A stretch of DNA of 55,547 bases. Source: Verrucomicrobia bacterium SCGC AAA164-E04 (GTDB lineage: Bacteria; Verrucomicrobiota; Verrucomicrobiia; Limisphaerales; AAA164-E04). The notes beneath the pieces were generated by a model. The model did no database searches, was not told the DNA's origin, and worked only from the letters and a program-made list of their open reading frames with translations. A program made the position numbers and the translations under genes. Below, piece by piece: positions 35,539 through 45,150 of the stretch (positions are counted from its first letter, which is position 1; each line of letters starts with the position of its first letter). The stretch spans positions 59,066 through 114,612 of the forward strand of contig KB912012.1 in the NCBI GenBank assembly GCA_000383715.1. The letters are read 5' to 3'.

Positions 35539-37353
35539 ATGCCCAAAGCAGTTAAAAGTACCGCTCGCAAGAAAACTGGCACCAAAACAAGTGCCACCGA
35601 GGAGAATGCATCTACTGAAAATCAGCCGGAGCTGATGCCCAACGCGGAGTCACAAATATCAGAGAACGATTCATCCCCAAGCCCAGCTCCCAAGAAGAAA
35701 CGTGCCGTGCGAAAGAAGCGTGCTGCTAAAAAAGTTATAGCAACTGACACGGGCGAAAAGGTTAAGAAAGAGGATTCAGACTCCTTGAGCTCAAAGCGGA
35801 CAGAAACTGCTTCCACTGAATCCGAGGTAGCTCTACCTCCTGCGGAAGCCAGTTTACCTGAACCCTCTGATCGCACTGAGGATGCGATGAATGCTGCACC
35901 GAATAAAAAGGAGCAAACTGCTGAAAAGTCCAGCGACAACGCAGAACCCGCTGCAGATAATGATGAGCGGTCCCAAGATCGGGACTCAGTTACTCATGAA
36001 ACCGCTGGCGGCGATGCTCCTGCGCGACACCACAAGGACAGACACGGAAAGCACTCCAAGAAGCACAAGGACAAGCGAAAGGACAAGCCCGCTAAAACAA
36101 TCAATATCAGTAAACTTCAGTCTATTCCAATGGCTGAATTGAACACGATGGCCAAAGAGCTCGAAATCGAGAACTTTGGCACAATGAAAAAACATGAGTT
36201 GATTCTGGAGATCCTGCAAAAAAATGCAGAGAGAAGTGGTGTCATGTTTGCGGAGGGCGTTCTGGAAATTCTACCAGAAGGGTTTGGATTCCTTCGCTCC
36301 AGAAGTTACAACTACCTATCCTGTCCAGAAGATATTTATGTCTCGCCATCCCAGATCCGACGATTCGACCTGCAAACGGGAGATATTGTCGCAGGACAGA
36401 TCAGGCCACCTAAAGAAAAAGAGCGGTTTTTTGCCTTATTGCGCGTGGAAGCAGTGGATAAGGAGGACCCAGAAAAAGCCAAGGACAAGATTCATTTTGA
36501 CAATCTAACCCCGCTTTTCCCTGAACAACGATTACTGCTGGAAAGCAACCCAGAGGAATGCTCCACTCGAGTTTTAGATCTGGTCTGCCCGATTGGGAAA
36601 GGTACGAGGGGATTGATCGTAGCCCCGCCTCGCACAGGAAAGACTGTTCTGATGCAAAACGTGGCCAATGCCATCATCAAAAACAACCCGGAAGTTTACC
36701 TGTTCATCTTGTTGATCGATGAACGTCCTGAAGAGGTAACCGACATGGAGCGCACATGCCGGAACGCAGAGGTTATCAGTTCCACTTTTGACGAGCCGCC
36801 CGAACGACATGTTCAGGTTGCCGAGATGGTCATTGAGAAAGCCAAACGCATGGTGGAACACAAGAAGGATGTGGTCATTCTCCTCGATTCCATCACCCGC
36901 CTGGCACGAGCTTATAATACAGTGCAACCTCATTCCGGCAAAATCCTCTCTGGAGGTGTAGATGCAAATGCCCTGCATAAGCCTAAACGCTTTTTTGGTG
37001 CCGCTCGAAATATCGAAGAAGGAGGTTCACTTACCATTATCGCTACGGCTTTGGTAGATACCGGATCCCGAATGGATGAAGTGATCTTTGAGGAGTTCAA
37101 AGGTACTGGAAATATGGAGGCACATCTGGATCGAAGCTTGGTTGATCGGCGTATTTTCCCTTCAATCAATGTGGAATTGAGTGGCACACGCAAGGAAGAA
37201 CTGCTTTATCATCCGGATGAATACGGAAAAGTTGTCTTACTCAGAAAAGCACTCACAGGAGTACCTGCCGTCGAAGCAATGGAGCTTTTGTTGAGCAAAC
37301 TGAGACAGACCGGAACAAATATCGAGTTTCTCCTTTCCGTGAGCAACGCCTGA
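35539..37353 (+). CDS. rho: Transcription termination factor Rho with ~190-residue disordered N-terminal extension
   Basis: From ATG 35539 the protein has 604 residues. The first ~190 are low complexity, rich in Lys, Glu, Ser, Pro and Ala, ending in a His/Lys-rich patch ([18 protein letters not shown]). The canonical Rho follows: N-terminal helical domain ([20 protein letters not shown]), RNA-binding cold-shock fold ([25 protein letters not shown]), Walker [37 protein letters not shown] (Walker B), Q-loop region and SGTRKEELL. An ATG at 35428 would add 37 residues unlike Rho and is less likely. The 225-nt leader after the fusion gene could hold an autoregulatory signal; none is recognisable. 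An intrinsic terminator follows. Confidence 0.97.
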   Translation: MPKAVKSTARKKTGTKTSATEENASTENQPELMPNAESQISENDSSPSPAPKKKRAVRKKRAAKKVIATDTGEKVKKEDSDSLSSKRTETASTESEVALPPAEASLPEPSDRTEDAMNAAPNKKEQTAEKSSDNAEPAADNDERSQDRDSVTHETAGGDAPARHHKDRHGKHSKKHKDKRKDKPAKTINISKLQSIPMAELNTMAKELEIENFGTMKKHELILEILQKNAERSGVMFAEGVLEILPEGFGFLRSRSYNYLSCPEDIYVSPSQIRRFDLQTGDIVAGQIRPPKEKERFFALLRVEAVDKEDPEKAKDKIHFDNLTPLFPEQRLLLESNPEECSTRVLDLVCPIGKGTRGLIVAPPRTGKTVLMQNVANAIIKNNPEVYLFILLIDERPEEVTDMERTCRNAEVISSTFDEPPERHVQVAEMVIEKAKRMVEHKKDVVILLDSITRLARAYNTVQPHSGKILSGGVDANALHKPKRFFGAARNIEEGGSLTIIATALVDTGSRMDEVIFEEFKGTGNMEAHLDRSLVDRRIFPSINVELSGTRKEELLYHPDEYGKVVLLRKALTGVPAVEAMELLLSKLRQTGTNIEFLLSVSNA

Positions 37354-37380
37354 CGCATTCCATCAATTTAAATGAAAGCA

Positions 37381-37408
37381 AAACGGTCTCTCTGGAGATC
37401 GTTTTTTT
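37381..37408. terminator. Intrinsic terminator between rho and ubiX
   Basis: A 10-bp stem (37381-37390 with 37395-37404, one G-U pair) with loop TCTG runs into T tract 37402-37408, ending rho transcription on the plus strand. On the minus strand the same hairpin is followed by TTTTG, so it may also stop ubiX transcription. It overlaps the ubiX stop codon. Confidence 0.8.
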
Positions 37409-37964
37409 ATTCAGGTTCCTCTTTCCACCGACTGACGAGTTTGTGCTCGATTCCCAGATGATCCAATACTCGAGAAACGACCGTGTCAGCAAGTGCTTCT
37501 ATAGATTCAGGGCGATGATAAAAATGTGGAGAAGCAGGCATGATGGATGCGCCTGCGAGACATAGTAATTCCATGTTTCGGATGTGAATCAGATTGTATG
37601 GTGTCTCTCTTACAACCAATAAGAGCTTTTTCTTTTCTTTCAACATGACATCCGCAGCGCGCAGTAAAATGTTGTCACTGTAGCCATGAGCAATCCGCCC
37701 CAAGGTCCCCATGCTACAGGGAATGACCACCATGACATCAGAAGGATTAGAGCCACTTGCAAATGGAGCGTTCATGGATTTTAGCTGATGCTGCTTTACA
37801 GCCGTGGAAACCTGTAATCCACCTTTCAATTCCTGCCCAATCACCTGATGAGCGTAACTGCTCATTACGAGATGAATGTCATATACAGAAGGATCCAGAT
37901 TGTCTAGAAGACGTTGCGCGTAGATCGCACCACTGGCTCCCGTGATCGCTACTGTGATTCGCAT
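37407..37964 (-). CDS. ubiX: UbiX-family flavin prenyltransferase
   Basis: The 185-residue flavoprotein attaches a prenyl group to FMN to make prenylated FMN, the cofactor of UbiD-type decarboxylases. Signatures: MRITVAITGASGAIYAQRLL, VVIPCSMGTLGRIAHGYSDN, LLVVRETPYNLIHIRNM and the C-terminal ASPHFYHRPESIEAL. Start chosen at ATG 37964, preceded by AAAGGTG at suitable spacing; a GTG two codons upstream is the alternative. No ubiD is in the window, so whether it serves quinone synthesis or another decarboxylase cannot be said. It is convergent with rho and divergent from the sigma54 regulator. Confidence 0.94.
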   Translation of the reverse strand: MRITVAITGASGAIYAQRLLDNLDPSVYDIHLVMSSYAHQVIGQELKGGLQVSTAVKQHQLKSMNAPFASGSNPSDVMVVIPCSMGTLGRIAHGYSDNILLRAADVMLKEKKKLLLVVRETPYNLIHIRNMELLCLAGASIMPASPHFYHRPESIEALADTVVSRVLDHLGIEHKLVSRWKEEPE

Positions 37965-38073
37965 CGACACCTTTCATACTTTGTTTGGACTTCCATGATC
38001 CTAATTTGTCCTCAATTGATTCTTTAAGCAAGAGATTGATCCAGCAGCAAGGGTTGTTTTGGCAGAAAGCTTC

Positions 38074-38102
38074 TTGCCGGTGGTCTTGCAAATTCGTAAT
38101 CT
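38074..38102 (+). promoter_or_regulatory. Sigma70-type promoter of the sigma54-regulator gene
   Basis: TTGCCG (38074-38079, 4/6), 17-nt spacer, TAATCT (38097-38102, 4/6). The ATG at 38109 is 6 nt downstream, predicting a leaderless mRNA. Confidence 0.5.
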
Positions 38103-38108
38103 AGCATC

Positions 38109-39590
38109 ATGGCTAAGGTATTGTTGGTTGATGATGAGGTAACCATGGTTCAATTGGTCGCAGACTCATTACGCAGTTGGGGACATGAAGTGCATCCTTT
38201 CTCCAATGGTCCTGCTGCTCTGGAGGCTCTGGAAGAAATTCAGCCAGAAGTAATTATCACAGATCTCTACCTTGATAAAACAAGGGCATTCGGCCTGGAC
38301 CTGCTCAAACATACCAAAAAAGTTCTCCCTTCAGCGGTAGTCATTGTTGTGACTGGATTTGGTTCCATTGAAACTGCTGTTGAAGCCATGAAACACGGCT
38401 CGTTCGATTATCTGGAAAAACCATTCAAACTGGATGAGCTCAAGCTGAGCTTGGACCGCGCTCTCTCCTACAATGAGGCTGTTTCAGAAAATGCGTACTT
38501 ACGGAAGCAGTTGAAGAAGAAATATCAGTTTAATCAAATCACTGGTTCATCCGCTAAAATGCAGGAAGTCTTCAAGATGATCGAACGTGTTGCAGACACC
38601 GACAGCACCGTGCTCATCCTGGGCCAAAGCGGTACAGGCAAGGAACTTGTTGCTAAGGCGCTCCATTTCAACAGTAACCGTAAAACAAATCCCTTTATCC
38701 CGATCAATTGCAGCGCACTCCCTGAAAACCTTCTGGAGTCTGAATTATTTGGCCACCGCAAGGGCGCATTCACAGGCGCTTTTAGCGATAAAAAGGGTCT
38801 GTTTGAAGAAGCCGATGGCGGGACAATTTTTCTGGATGAGATCGGGACCATGCCCCCTACTCTGCAGAGCCGTCTGCTGCGTGTGTTACAAGAAAAGGAA
38901 GTCCGCAGAGTAGGTGATAACACTCCGGTTCAGGTCAACGTTCGAGTTTTATCGGCAACCAATGAGAAATTGGAAGATCGCATCAAGCAAGGTGAGTTTC
39001 GTGAAGATTTATATTATCGACTCAACGTCATTCCCATTCACCTTCCCCCTCTCAAGGAACGTCGTGATGATATTCCATTGCTTGTCGCCCATTTCCTGAA
39101 AGACAAAATACACTCGCGAACAGGTAAATCTTTTCAGGTCAGCAAGGTGTGCATGGAGGCTATGTCGCTTCATTCCTGGCCGGGTAATGTCAGAGAACTT
39201 CAGAATGTCGTAGAACGAGCATGCGCTCTGAGTGAGTCTCATGTGATCAGGAGACAGGACATGCCAACCATGATTGCTGACCTTGTCAATCAGGACGACG
39301 AGGGAATCGAAACTGGCTTCATCGAAAAGGCAGCCGAAAAAGAGGTCGAGGAAAACCTGTTCCAATTGGAGCAAGCGCCGGACGTCGGTATTCAGGCTTC
39401 GAGTTCCGATCAGGTTACCAGCGCAAATGCAGGCTCCCTGAAGCCGCTCAAACATTTCCTGCGTGAACAGGAAGTTGCGTATATCAATCGAGTCATGACA
39501 CATTATGGAGGGGACAAAGAAGAGGCGGCAACATTACTTGAAGTGTCTCTTGCGACGTTGTATCGCAAGCTTTCGGAAGAAGAAAGCTGA
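38109..39590 (+). CDS. NtrC-family sigma54-dependent response regulator
   Basis: The 493-residue protein has three parts. A receiver domain (1-120) has DD at residues 8-9 and phospho-acceptor Asp52 in IITDLYLDK, plus the LEKPF Lys motif. A sigma54-interaction AAA+ domain (~140-375) has Walker A GQSGTGKELVAKAL, the GAFTGA loop that contacts sigma54, and Walker B GGTIFLDEIG. A C-terminal Fis-type HTH (EEAATLLEVSLATLYRKL) follows. It activates sigma54 promoters on phosphorylation by a sensor kinase; no kinase gene adjoins it. A linker rich in acidic residues (~390-440) precedes the HTH. The helicase gene follows 49 nt downstream. A weak A/T-rich hairpin with TTTTC overlaps its stop codon. Confidence 0.94.
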   Translation: MAKVLLVDDEVTMVQLVADSLRSWGHEVHPFSNGPAALEALEEIQPEVIITDLYLDKTRAFGLDLLKHTKKVLPSAVVIVVTGFGSIETAVEAMKHGSFDYLEKPFKLDELKLSLDRALSYNEAVSENAYLRKQLKKKYQFNQITGSSAKMQEVFKMIERVADTDSTVLILGQSGTGKELVAKALHFNSNRKTNPFIPINCSALPENLLESELFGHRKGAFTGAFSDKKGLFEEADGGTIFLDEIGTMPPTLQSRLLRVLQEKEVRRVGDNTPVQVNVRVLSATNEKLEDRIKQGEFREDLYYRLNVIPIHLPPLKERRDDIPLLVAHFLKDKIHSRTGKSFQVSKVCMEAMSLHSWPGNVRELQNVVERACALSESHVIRRQDMPTMIADLVNQDDEGIETGFIEKAAEKEVEENLFQLEQAPDVGIQASSSDQVTSANAGSLKPLKHFLREQEVAYINRVMTHYGGDKEEAATLLEVSLATLYRKLSEEES

Positions 39591-39639
39591 CTTTCTTTTC
39601 ATGATTCAAACAGGTTTATCCTTGGGATTCCAATAGATC

Positions 39640-42192
39640 ATGATCCCGACAGACATCGCTTCAAAACTAGACTCACAATTGGCCTTGAATAAGGTCACTA
39701 TTCCGGATCTATGGCAGCAGGATGCTGTCAATGCCTTGCGCCAAGGCAAGGATGTCGTGGTCCATGCACCAACCGGTGCAGGTAAAACGCTTATTTTTGA
39801 ACTCTGGTCAAATCAAGGAAAGCTCAAGAAATCACAGGCCATCTATACCGTTCCGACAAGAGCCTTGGCAAATGACAAATTGGCGGAATGGAGATCACGT
39901 GACTGGAATGTCGGCATCGCAACAGGTGATCTGGCTGAGAACCTTGACGCCCCCATTTTAGTTGCAACTCTGGAAACCCAAAAAAGCCGATTAATTCAAG
40001 GTGACGGCCCCAAGTTGCTGATTGTAGATGAATACCAGATGATTGGAGATCAGGATCGCGGCCTGAATTACGAATTAGCCTTGGCTCTGGCGCCACCAAA
40101 TACGCAATTATTGCTCCTGAGCGGCAGTGTCGCCAACCCTGAGCATGTTGTAAAATGGCTCTCGGGGCTTGGCAGGAATGTCGAGCTAGTTCAGCACCAC
40201 CACCGCCCCGTTCCTCTGGAAGAAATAGCTCCCATCCATCTTCCTCATCAATTACCTCGAGAAATGAGGAGTTACTGGGCCAAATTTACAGCCAAAAGTT
40301 TAGCTGAAGGATTGGGCCCCATACTGCTATTTGCCCCCAGAAGACGCGCAGCTGAAAAACTGGCACAGGAACTCAGCATGCAGCTCCCCAATCCAAATCC
40401 GCTCAAACTCAACGAGGACCAGAAGCATGTGGTTGGAGACAGGATGGCAAAAATGCTCTCATGCCGTATCGCATACCATCACAGTGGATTGAGCTACGCT
40501 GCTCGAGCAGGAGTCATTGAACCCTTGGCCAAAGCCGGGCAGCTACGCATTGTCGTAGCCACCATGGGACTTGCTGCTGGTATTAACTTTTCTTTGCGCA
40601 GTGTTTGCCTGGTAGGCGATTCCTATCGTCGGGATTATCAGGAATTCCCGATTAATCCTGATGAATTACTTCAAATGTTTGGACGCGCAGGTCGACGCGG
40701 TATTGATGAAATCGGTTATGTACTTGTCGGAGGGAATTCTGTTCGTCTCAGGGATGGACATCCGGCAAGACTATCAAGAAGCGGCATGGTGGATTGGAAT
40801 GCCCTTCTGGCGATCATGCACGCTGCATCACTGAACGGTAAAAACCCCTACGCTGAAGCGGTTCGTGTGCAGGAAAGGCTATTCACTACAAAACCTATTT
40901 TTCTTGGGGTCGAAAACGCCATGAAAAACCCCCACACTCCGTGCAAACTGGGAACCGATGCCGAGCGCGCAAGGTATGTTAAGAAGAAAGTCCGCCAAAT
41001 TCTCAATAGTGAGGGCGAATGGGATTACGATCCAGTCGTTCAGGGAGTCCCCATGGAGCGCGTCAGTGTTCCGGTGTATCAAAATCGTGATGGTGAGACT
41101 TTGTATTGGTGGAAACTCAAAGATACACCCAAGGATATGACAGATTGGTCCATATCCCACCTCCAACCTGCTTTAAGCGTCCCCGATATCGTATCCGAAC
41201 TTGGTGATGGACGCACCTGTGTGCTCGATGATTGTGGCAAATATAAAATCTACGGCAAAGCCCTGTCAGCTGCCGATCGTTTGCATAATGGCAAAATTAT
41301 TTTGTCTAAATGGGTGCGCCGCCTGACTCAATGGCGAGGCCGACAGGTTTCTGATGGTATTTGGCAGAAACGCATTCAGCCGTTCATTCGAAAGAGAATG
41401 GATCAAAAGGGAGCCCAAGTAGTGAAGTTTCTTGAGAAAAAGAACTCCATAGATGTATTGCTTAACTACGGCAAGCAAACTCTGAATGTTCCCACGGACC
41501 GCCATGGGATCGCTCTCTGGGGAGCAGCCGTTCGTAAAGTTGCTCCTTCCTCATGTCAAACTTGCAATATAGTTGATACCTGTAAAACCTTGTCGATAAA
41601 AACCGGCACTGCCATGTTGTGGCGACGCCTAAAGCTGATTGATGCCGACGGTATCCCGACGCGTCGTGGCAGGGTGGTGAGTTTTTATTCCCATGGTGAT
41701 GGACTGGCAGTCGCCGCCGCTTTGGAAGATGAAAGCTATCCTTTGAATGATTTGATATATGACATGGCCAATCTGCACGCCGGCCATCGTTTCAGCCGAG
41801 ACGAACATCGCTGGAGCGGAAGAATGGCCATGAGATGCCATGATGCTTATGGTTTTCAAAATATTGCAGGCTATCTCGAAAATGGAATCCCCACTCAATA
41901 TGGCTTTGGCGCTGAGTCCATCGTCATGGATGTGCACTCCAACGGGCTCAACAAATACAAATGGGTTACTGATTTTCTGGGAGCAGGAGATATTGACCGA
42001 ATCATCATAGAATGGCGCAGTCTCCTGCGCCAGACCCTTCACTCACCGGCCTTGGAATGGGAGCGCTGGGTTCATTTCAAGGAATTGGCACGCAAGATCC
42101 TTGATGAAACTGAATCTCCGACCCTTAAAGACCTACCGCCATTGGAGTATGAACAGAAACAAAGAGTGAATCATGCATTACGCATGCGATAA
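39640..42192 (+). CDS. Ski2-like superfamily 2 helicase with C-terminal Cys cluster
   Basis: The 850-residue protein has two RecA folds with Walker A APTGAGKT (43-50), motif Ia YTVPTRALANDKL, motif II DEYQ (130-133, in place of DExH/DEAD), motif III LLLSGSVANPEHV, motif V VVATMGLAAGINF and motif VI QMFGRAGRRGIDE. The last motif is typical of Ski2/Mtr4-like and archaeal Hel308-like helicases. The C-terminal ~450 residues match no family I recognise and hold CQTCNIVDTC (Cys639, 642, 648), a possible metal site. Role is unknown; RNA or DNA remodelling is likely. It lies 49 nt after the sigma54-regulator gene and may be co-transcribed with it. Confidence 0.85.
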   Translation: MIPTDIASKLDSQLALNKVTIPDLWQQDAVNALRQGKDVVVHAPTGAGKTLIFELWSNQGKLKKSQAIYTVPTRALANDKLAEWRSRDWNVGIATGDLAENLDAPILVATLETQKSRLIQGDGPKLLIVDEYQMIGDQDRGLNYELALALAPPNTQLLLLSGSVANPEHVVKWLSGLGRNVELVQHHHRPVPLEEIAPIHLPHQLPREMRSYWAKFTAKSLAEGLGPILLFAPRRRAAEKLAQELSMQLPNPNPLKLNEDQKHVVGDRMAKMLSCRIAYHHSGLSYAARAGVIEPLAKAGQLRIVVATMGLAAGINFSLRSVCLVGDSYRRDYQEFPINPDELLQMFGRAGRRGIDEIGYVLVGGNSVRLRDGHPARLSRSGMVDWNALLAIMHAASLNGKNPYAEAVRVQERLFTTKPIFLGVENAMKNPHTPCKLGTDAERARYVKKKVRQILNSEGEWDYDPVVQGVPMERVSVPVYQNRDGETLYWWKLKDTPKDMTDWSISHLQPALSVPDIVSELGDGRTCVLDDCGKYKIYGKALSAADRLHNGKIILSKWVRRLTQWRGRQVSDGIWQKRIQPFIRKRMDQKGAQVVKFLEKKNSIDVLLNYGKQTLNVPTDRHGIALWGAAVRKVAPSSCQTCNIVDTCKTLSIKTGTAMLWRRLKLIDADGIPTRRGRVVSFYSHGDGLAVAAALEDESYPLNDLIYDMANLHAGHRFSRDEHRWSGRMAMRCHDAYGFQNIAGYLENGIPTQYGFGAESIVMDVHSNGLNKYKWVTDFLGAGDIDRIIIEWRSLLRQTLHSPALEWERWVHFKELARKILDETESPTLKDLPPLEYEQKQRVNHALRMR

Positions 42193-42224
42193 ATCATGAT
42201 GCGATTTCAGATCACTGCTTGTCC

Positions 42225-44921
42225 TCAGGGCTGTCCTGCGCTCACTTGAAAGAACAGGTTTGTGTGATCATTGAACCATTCATTCAGGATCAAAGTTTCA
42301 ACGTTTCGCTCTAACGTAGCTGCCTTCCAGGTTTGCCACTCATCGAGATCTTCCGCAAATTCTATGATGTATGATTGTCCCTGATGGCCTTCCAGCTTTA
42401 ACCCTATCGACAACTGGTCATCTATCCTCGCAGAGAATATGGAGATATTCAGAGCGGTTCGGTCAGGCGGCCGCATCACAGTCGAATCAAGTAAGATGAA
42501 CCTTGCCTGATTTGGATAACCAATTTGATAGGAATCGTGAGGCATCAGGGAAAGAACCATGGTTTCATCAGGCTCTTCCAATTCATCTTCAATTGGAGCC
42601 AAATTCAAGATACCTGTTGTTGCTTCCTTCTGGATGAGGACTGGACCCTGACCTTGCAATATAAATAAGTCCTGATTCAAGGTAACATTTCCTTGGAGAG
42701 TAAAATTCACCCATAACTCTCTCTCCTCGTAACCCAGTCGATGGATCCTCAAATGCTCACTGGGCAGTAGACTTTCCGGTCCGGCCGCGAGGGCTGTAGT
42801 GATCATGTCGATTCCACCAAGAAACTCAGACAGATCGCGGCTTGATTTATCAAATTGCCAGAAAACATAAGGTTTCTCTGATCCTACCATGACATCCTCC
42901 CATTGAGTGGAAATCCTGATATGGTCGATTAGAAACCGCCCTATCCCGCTTGATCGATTCGCAGGTTGCCGAAAGGCAAAACCATTGATATTGGATGAAG
43001 TGGTTTCATCCTGTGCCACCACGTGCGCTGTCTGAAAACTATCAGGATCTACCCACAATCGAGTGAGGCTTTGTCCAGGTGTGAACCCCAGGATCAGCCT
43101 CAAGCTCACGGGGGCAGCAAAGACCTGGGGAAACCAAATATCTCCTGTCGATTGGCCATTGGATATTCCAAATTCAAATGTTCCTTCCGCTCGGTTAACG
43201 GCCCTTGAAAACAGGCGCCCTTTGAAGGTTGATGTAGTATTCCCCCTAAAGTGCGCCCAATAATTACCGTCACCTTGAGGAGCTTTGGCCACAAATAAAT
43301 CCATTCCCACAAAGTATTCATATTCTGTATTCGAGAAAGTCTCGACGGCTCCAAACACGGGAATATCAATCATGACATCCTCACTTTGAATTTCATTTAA
43401 ATCTAGTTGACCGGCAAATATGTTCATTTCACTGCTGTTTCCACTTGTGTGTTTCCATTTACCTGAGGACACATCGGTCACTGGGCCTGATTCATAATCG
43501 AAGGACTCCGACAGGAGCATACCCTGAAAATCATCATTCAAAATTTCGACACTGATCTGATTGTTTTTGATCTGATATCGTTCCGATGGAAGCAGTCGAA
43601 GTTGAAACCATTCTGGCATTTCTGGAACCAAGTCATCCAGCAGCGCGAGCTTGTGCATTAAATGCTCTTGCCCTGAGGAAAACGACACTGAAAAAGGAAA
43701 CGACGCATCAAAATCGACTCCTTTTTCAGTATGGCCTTCAAGCATCCAATCTACCTGCAACGGAAGTGATAGATCACCCGTTCGATACAAGTTAATCTCA
43801 ATGTAACCATCCACTCCTTCCGTCACTGTCAGCGTGGGTGTTGATATTTCGACAGTCGTGAGATCATCATCCTGAATTTCCCAAATCAAGGAATTGAGCC
43901 CCAACATTCTTACCGTATCGGATACTTGAACAGTCATTTCAATGGTTTCTGTTCCCTCCTTCAAAGCATCATTTACGAGCTTCCATTGAATTTCTGCAAA
44001 GGCCTGATCAGGTAAAAAGGAAATAAGTTCAGGCGCACCGCGATAATCAACCCCAAACTCTGCTGTTCCTCCCCAAATCAATTCCAGGTCAAGCACACCA
44101 TCAAGTGGCCCTATTCTTTCCATTCGAACAGTTAAGGAGGGTTCTCCCCTTTCGGGGAGAACCTTGTCATTGCTGTGTATTCTCAAGGTTGGTTCCTGAA
44201 TTTCAGCACTTGCCGAGAGGTCGCTGAATTCAGTCGAGATCTTGAGGTGATCTATTTGAATTGTTCCAATGCCGGAAGACTGACGAATGGCAAACTGATT
44301 GATTGACTTTACTGAAACGGAATCCGTTGCTACGGCAGTAAGGTCCGATTCCTGATCAGGATCAATTCCCAGGCGAGTAACAGCCACGGATGGTTCATAA
44401 CTCATCACAACACGATAGGATTTGCCAGCCTCCAGAGCGGTCGGAAAAGCGACAGAGTCGACGAACTTCGACGCTCCATTACTGACACCTAGTTGATATC
44501 CTCCGTCCTCCGAGGCAGCTATGAACAAGCGCCCGCGAAAAGTGGAGGAACCACCGCCTCTGAAATGTGCAAAATATCCGCCACCTGCTGTAGGTAGTTC
44601 GACAACTTGCAAGGTGAAACTGACAAACAGGGTCTCAGAGCTGGATTCATCATAGTCCGATTCACCAATAGCAACAGCGACATCCTCAGAGGCAGAAGAT
44701 CTGATTATCAGAGAACCTTCCTCAGTAACCAAATCACCTTCCCCTCCGCTGCGATGTTGCCATACCCCGTTCGAAGCCCCAACAAGGGACCCGTCAGCAA
44801 GATCGAAATCATGGTCGACAAGTGTGGCAGCAATTGCCACGCCCTCAAGCCCATGAAGAGCCATTGCACAACTGAGCCCCAGCCATAGAAAACTCGGGAA
44901 TCTATTAATTAATATTTTCAT
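42225..44921 (-). CDS. Large secreted Calx-beta/LamG-like exoprotein with duplicated modules
   Basis: The 898-residue protein starts with a signal peptide (MKILINRFPSFLWLGLSCAM..., cleavage near IAA). Two copies of a ~200-residue lectin-like unit are visible (near residues 35-225 and 480-690). Each has a near-repeat FAHFRGGGSSTFRGRLF / WAHFRGNTTSTFKGRLF and a following GIGTIQIDHLKIST / GIGRFLIDHIRIST. Between and after them are Calx-beta-like segments (TEFGVDYRGAPELISF, LKEGTETIEMTV). The C-terminus FAEDLDEWQTWKAATLE...FFQVS resembles the tail of many verrucomicrobial exoproteins. It probably binds carbohydrate or acts in surface adhesion. TACAAT lies 1 nt before the ATG, too close to serve as its -10. 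Confidence 0.82.
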   Translation of the reverse strand: MKILINRFPSFLWLGLSCAMALHGLEGVAIAATLVDHDFDLADGSLVGASNGVWQHRSGGEGDLVTEEGSLIIRSSASEDVAVAIGESDYDESSSETLFVSFTLQVVELPTAGGGYFAHFRGGGSSTFRGRLFIAASEDGGYQLGVSNGASKFVDSVAFPTALEAGKSYRVVMSYEPSVAVTRLGIDPDQESDLTAVATDSVSVKSINQFAIRQSSGIGTIQIDHLKISTEFSDLSASAEIQEPTLRIHSNDKVLPERGEPSLTVRMERIGPLDGVLDLELIWGGTAEFGVDYRGAPELISFLPDQAFAEIQWKLVNDALKEGTETIEMTVQVSDTVRMLGLNSLIWEIQDDDLTTVEISTPTLTVTEGVDGYIEINLYRTGDLSLPLQVDWMLEGHTEKGVDFDASFPFSVSFSSGQEHLMHKLALLDDLVPEMPEWFQLRLLPSERYQIKNNQISVEILNDDFQGMLLSESFDYESGPVTDVSSGKWKHTSGNSSEMNIFAGQLDLNEIQSEDVMIDIPVFGAVETFSNTEYEYFVGMDLFVAKAPQGDGNYWAHFRGNTTSTFKGRLFSRAVNRAEGTFEFGISNGQSTGDIWFPQVFAAPVSLRLILGFTPGQSLTRLWVDPDSFQTAHVVAQDETTSSNINGFAFRQPANRSSGIGRFLIDHIRISTQWEDVMVGSEKPYVFWQFDKSSRDLSEFLGGIDMITTALAAGPESLLPSEHLRIHRLGYEERELWVNFTLQGNVTLNQDLFILQGQGPVLIQKEATTGILNLAPIEDELEEPDETMVLSLMPHDSYQIGYPNQARFILLDSTVMRPPDRTALNISIFSARIDDQLSIGLKLEGHQGQSYIIEFAEDLDEWQTWKAATLERNVETLILNEWFNDHTNLFFQVSAGQP

Positions 44922-45150
44922 GATTGTACTTTATTTAAACATTAACGGAACAAGACAATCTTGAACCTGATACAATCATCTAAATACCTTTTAGTTACGC
45001 AATATCAAAGAGCTCGTAAAAAGGGACATATAATGCTAATATGCGCCATTTAATTACACTATTTAGCCTTTCTATGAAAACAAGCCATCTTCAGGCAGCA
45101 ATGCATGCAGCATGGAAGGAAGTAATTCGAGAAGAAATATTTGAAGTAAT

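Noticed and set aside
39581..39600. Hairpin with T-rich tail at the sigma54-regulator stop codon
   Set aside because: The 7-bp stem is almost all A/T and the helicase gene starts 40 nt later, so terminator function is weak at best.
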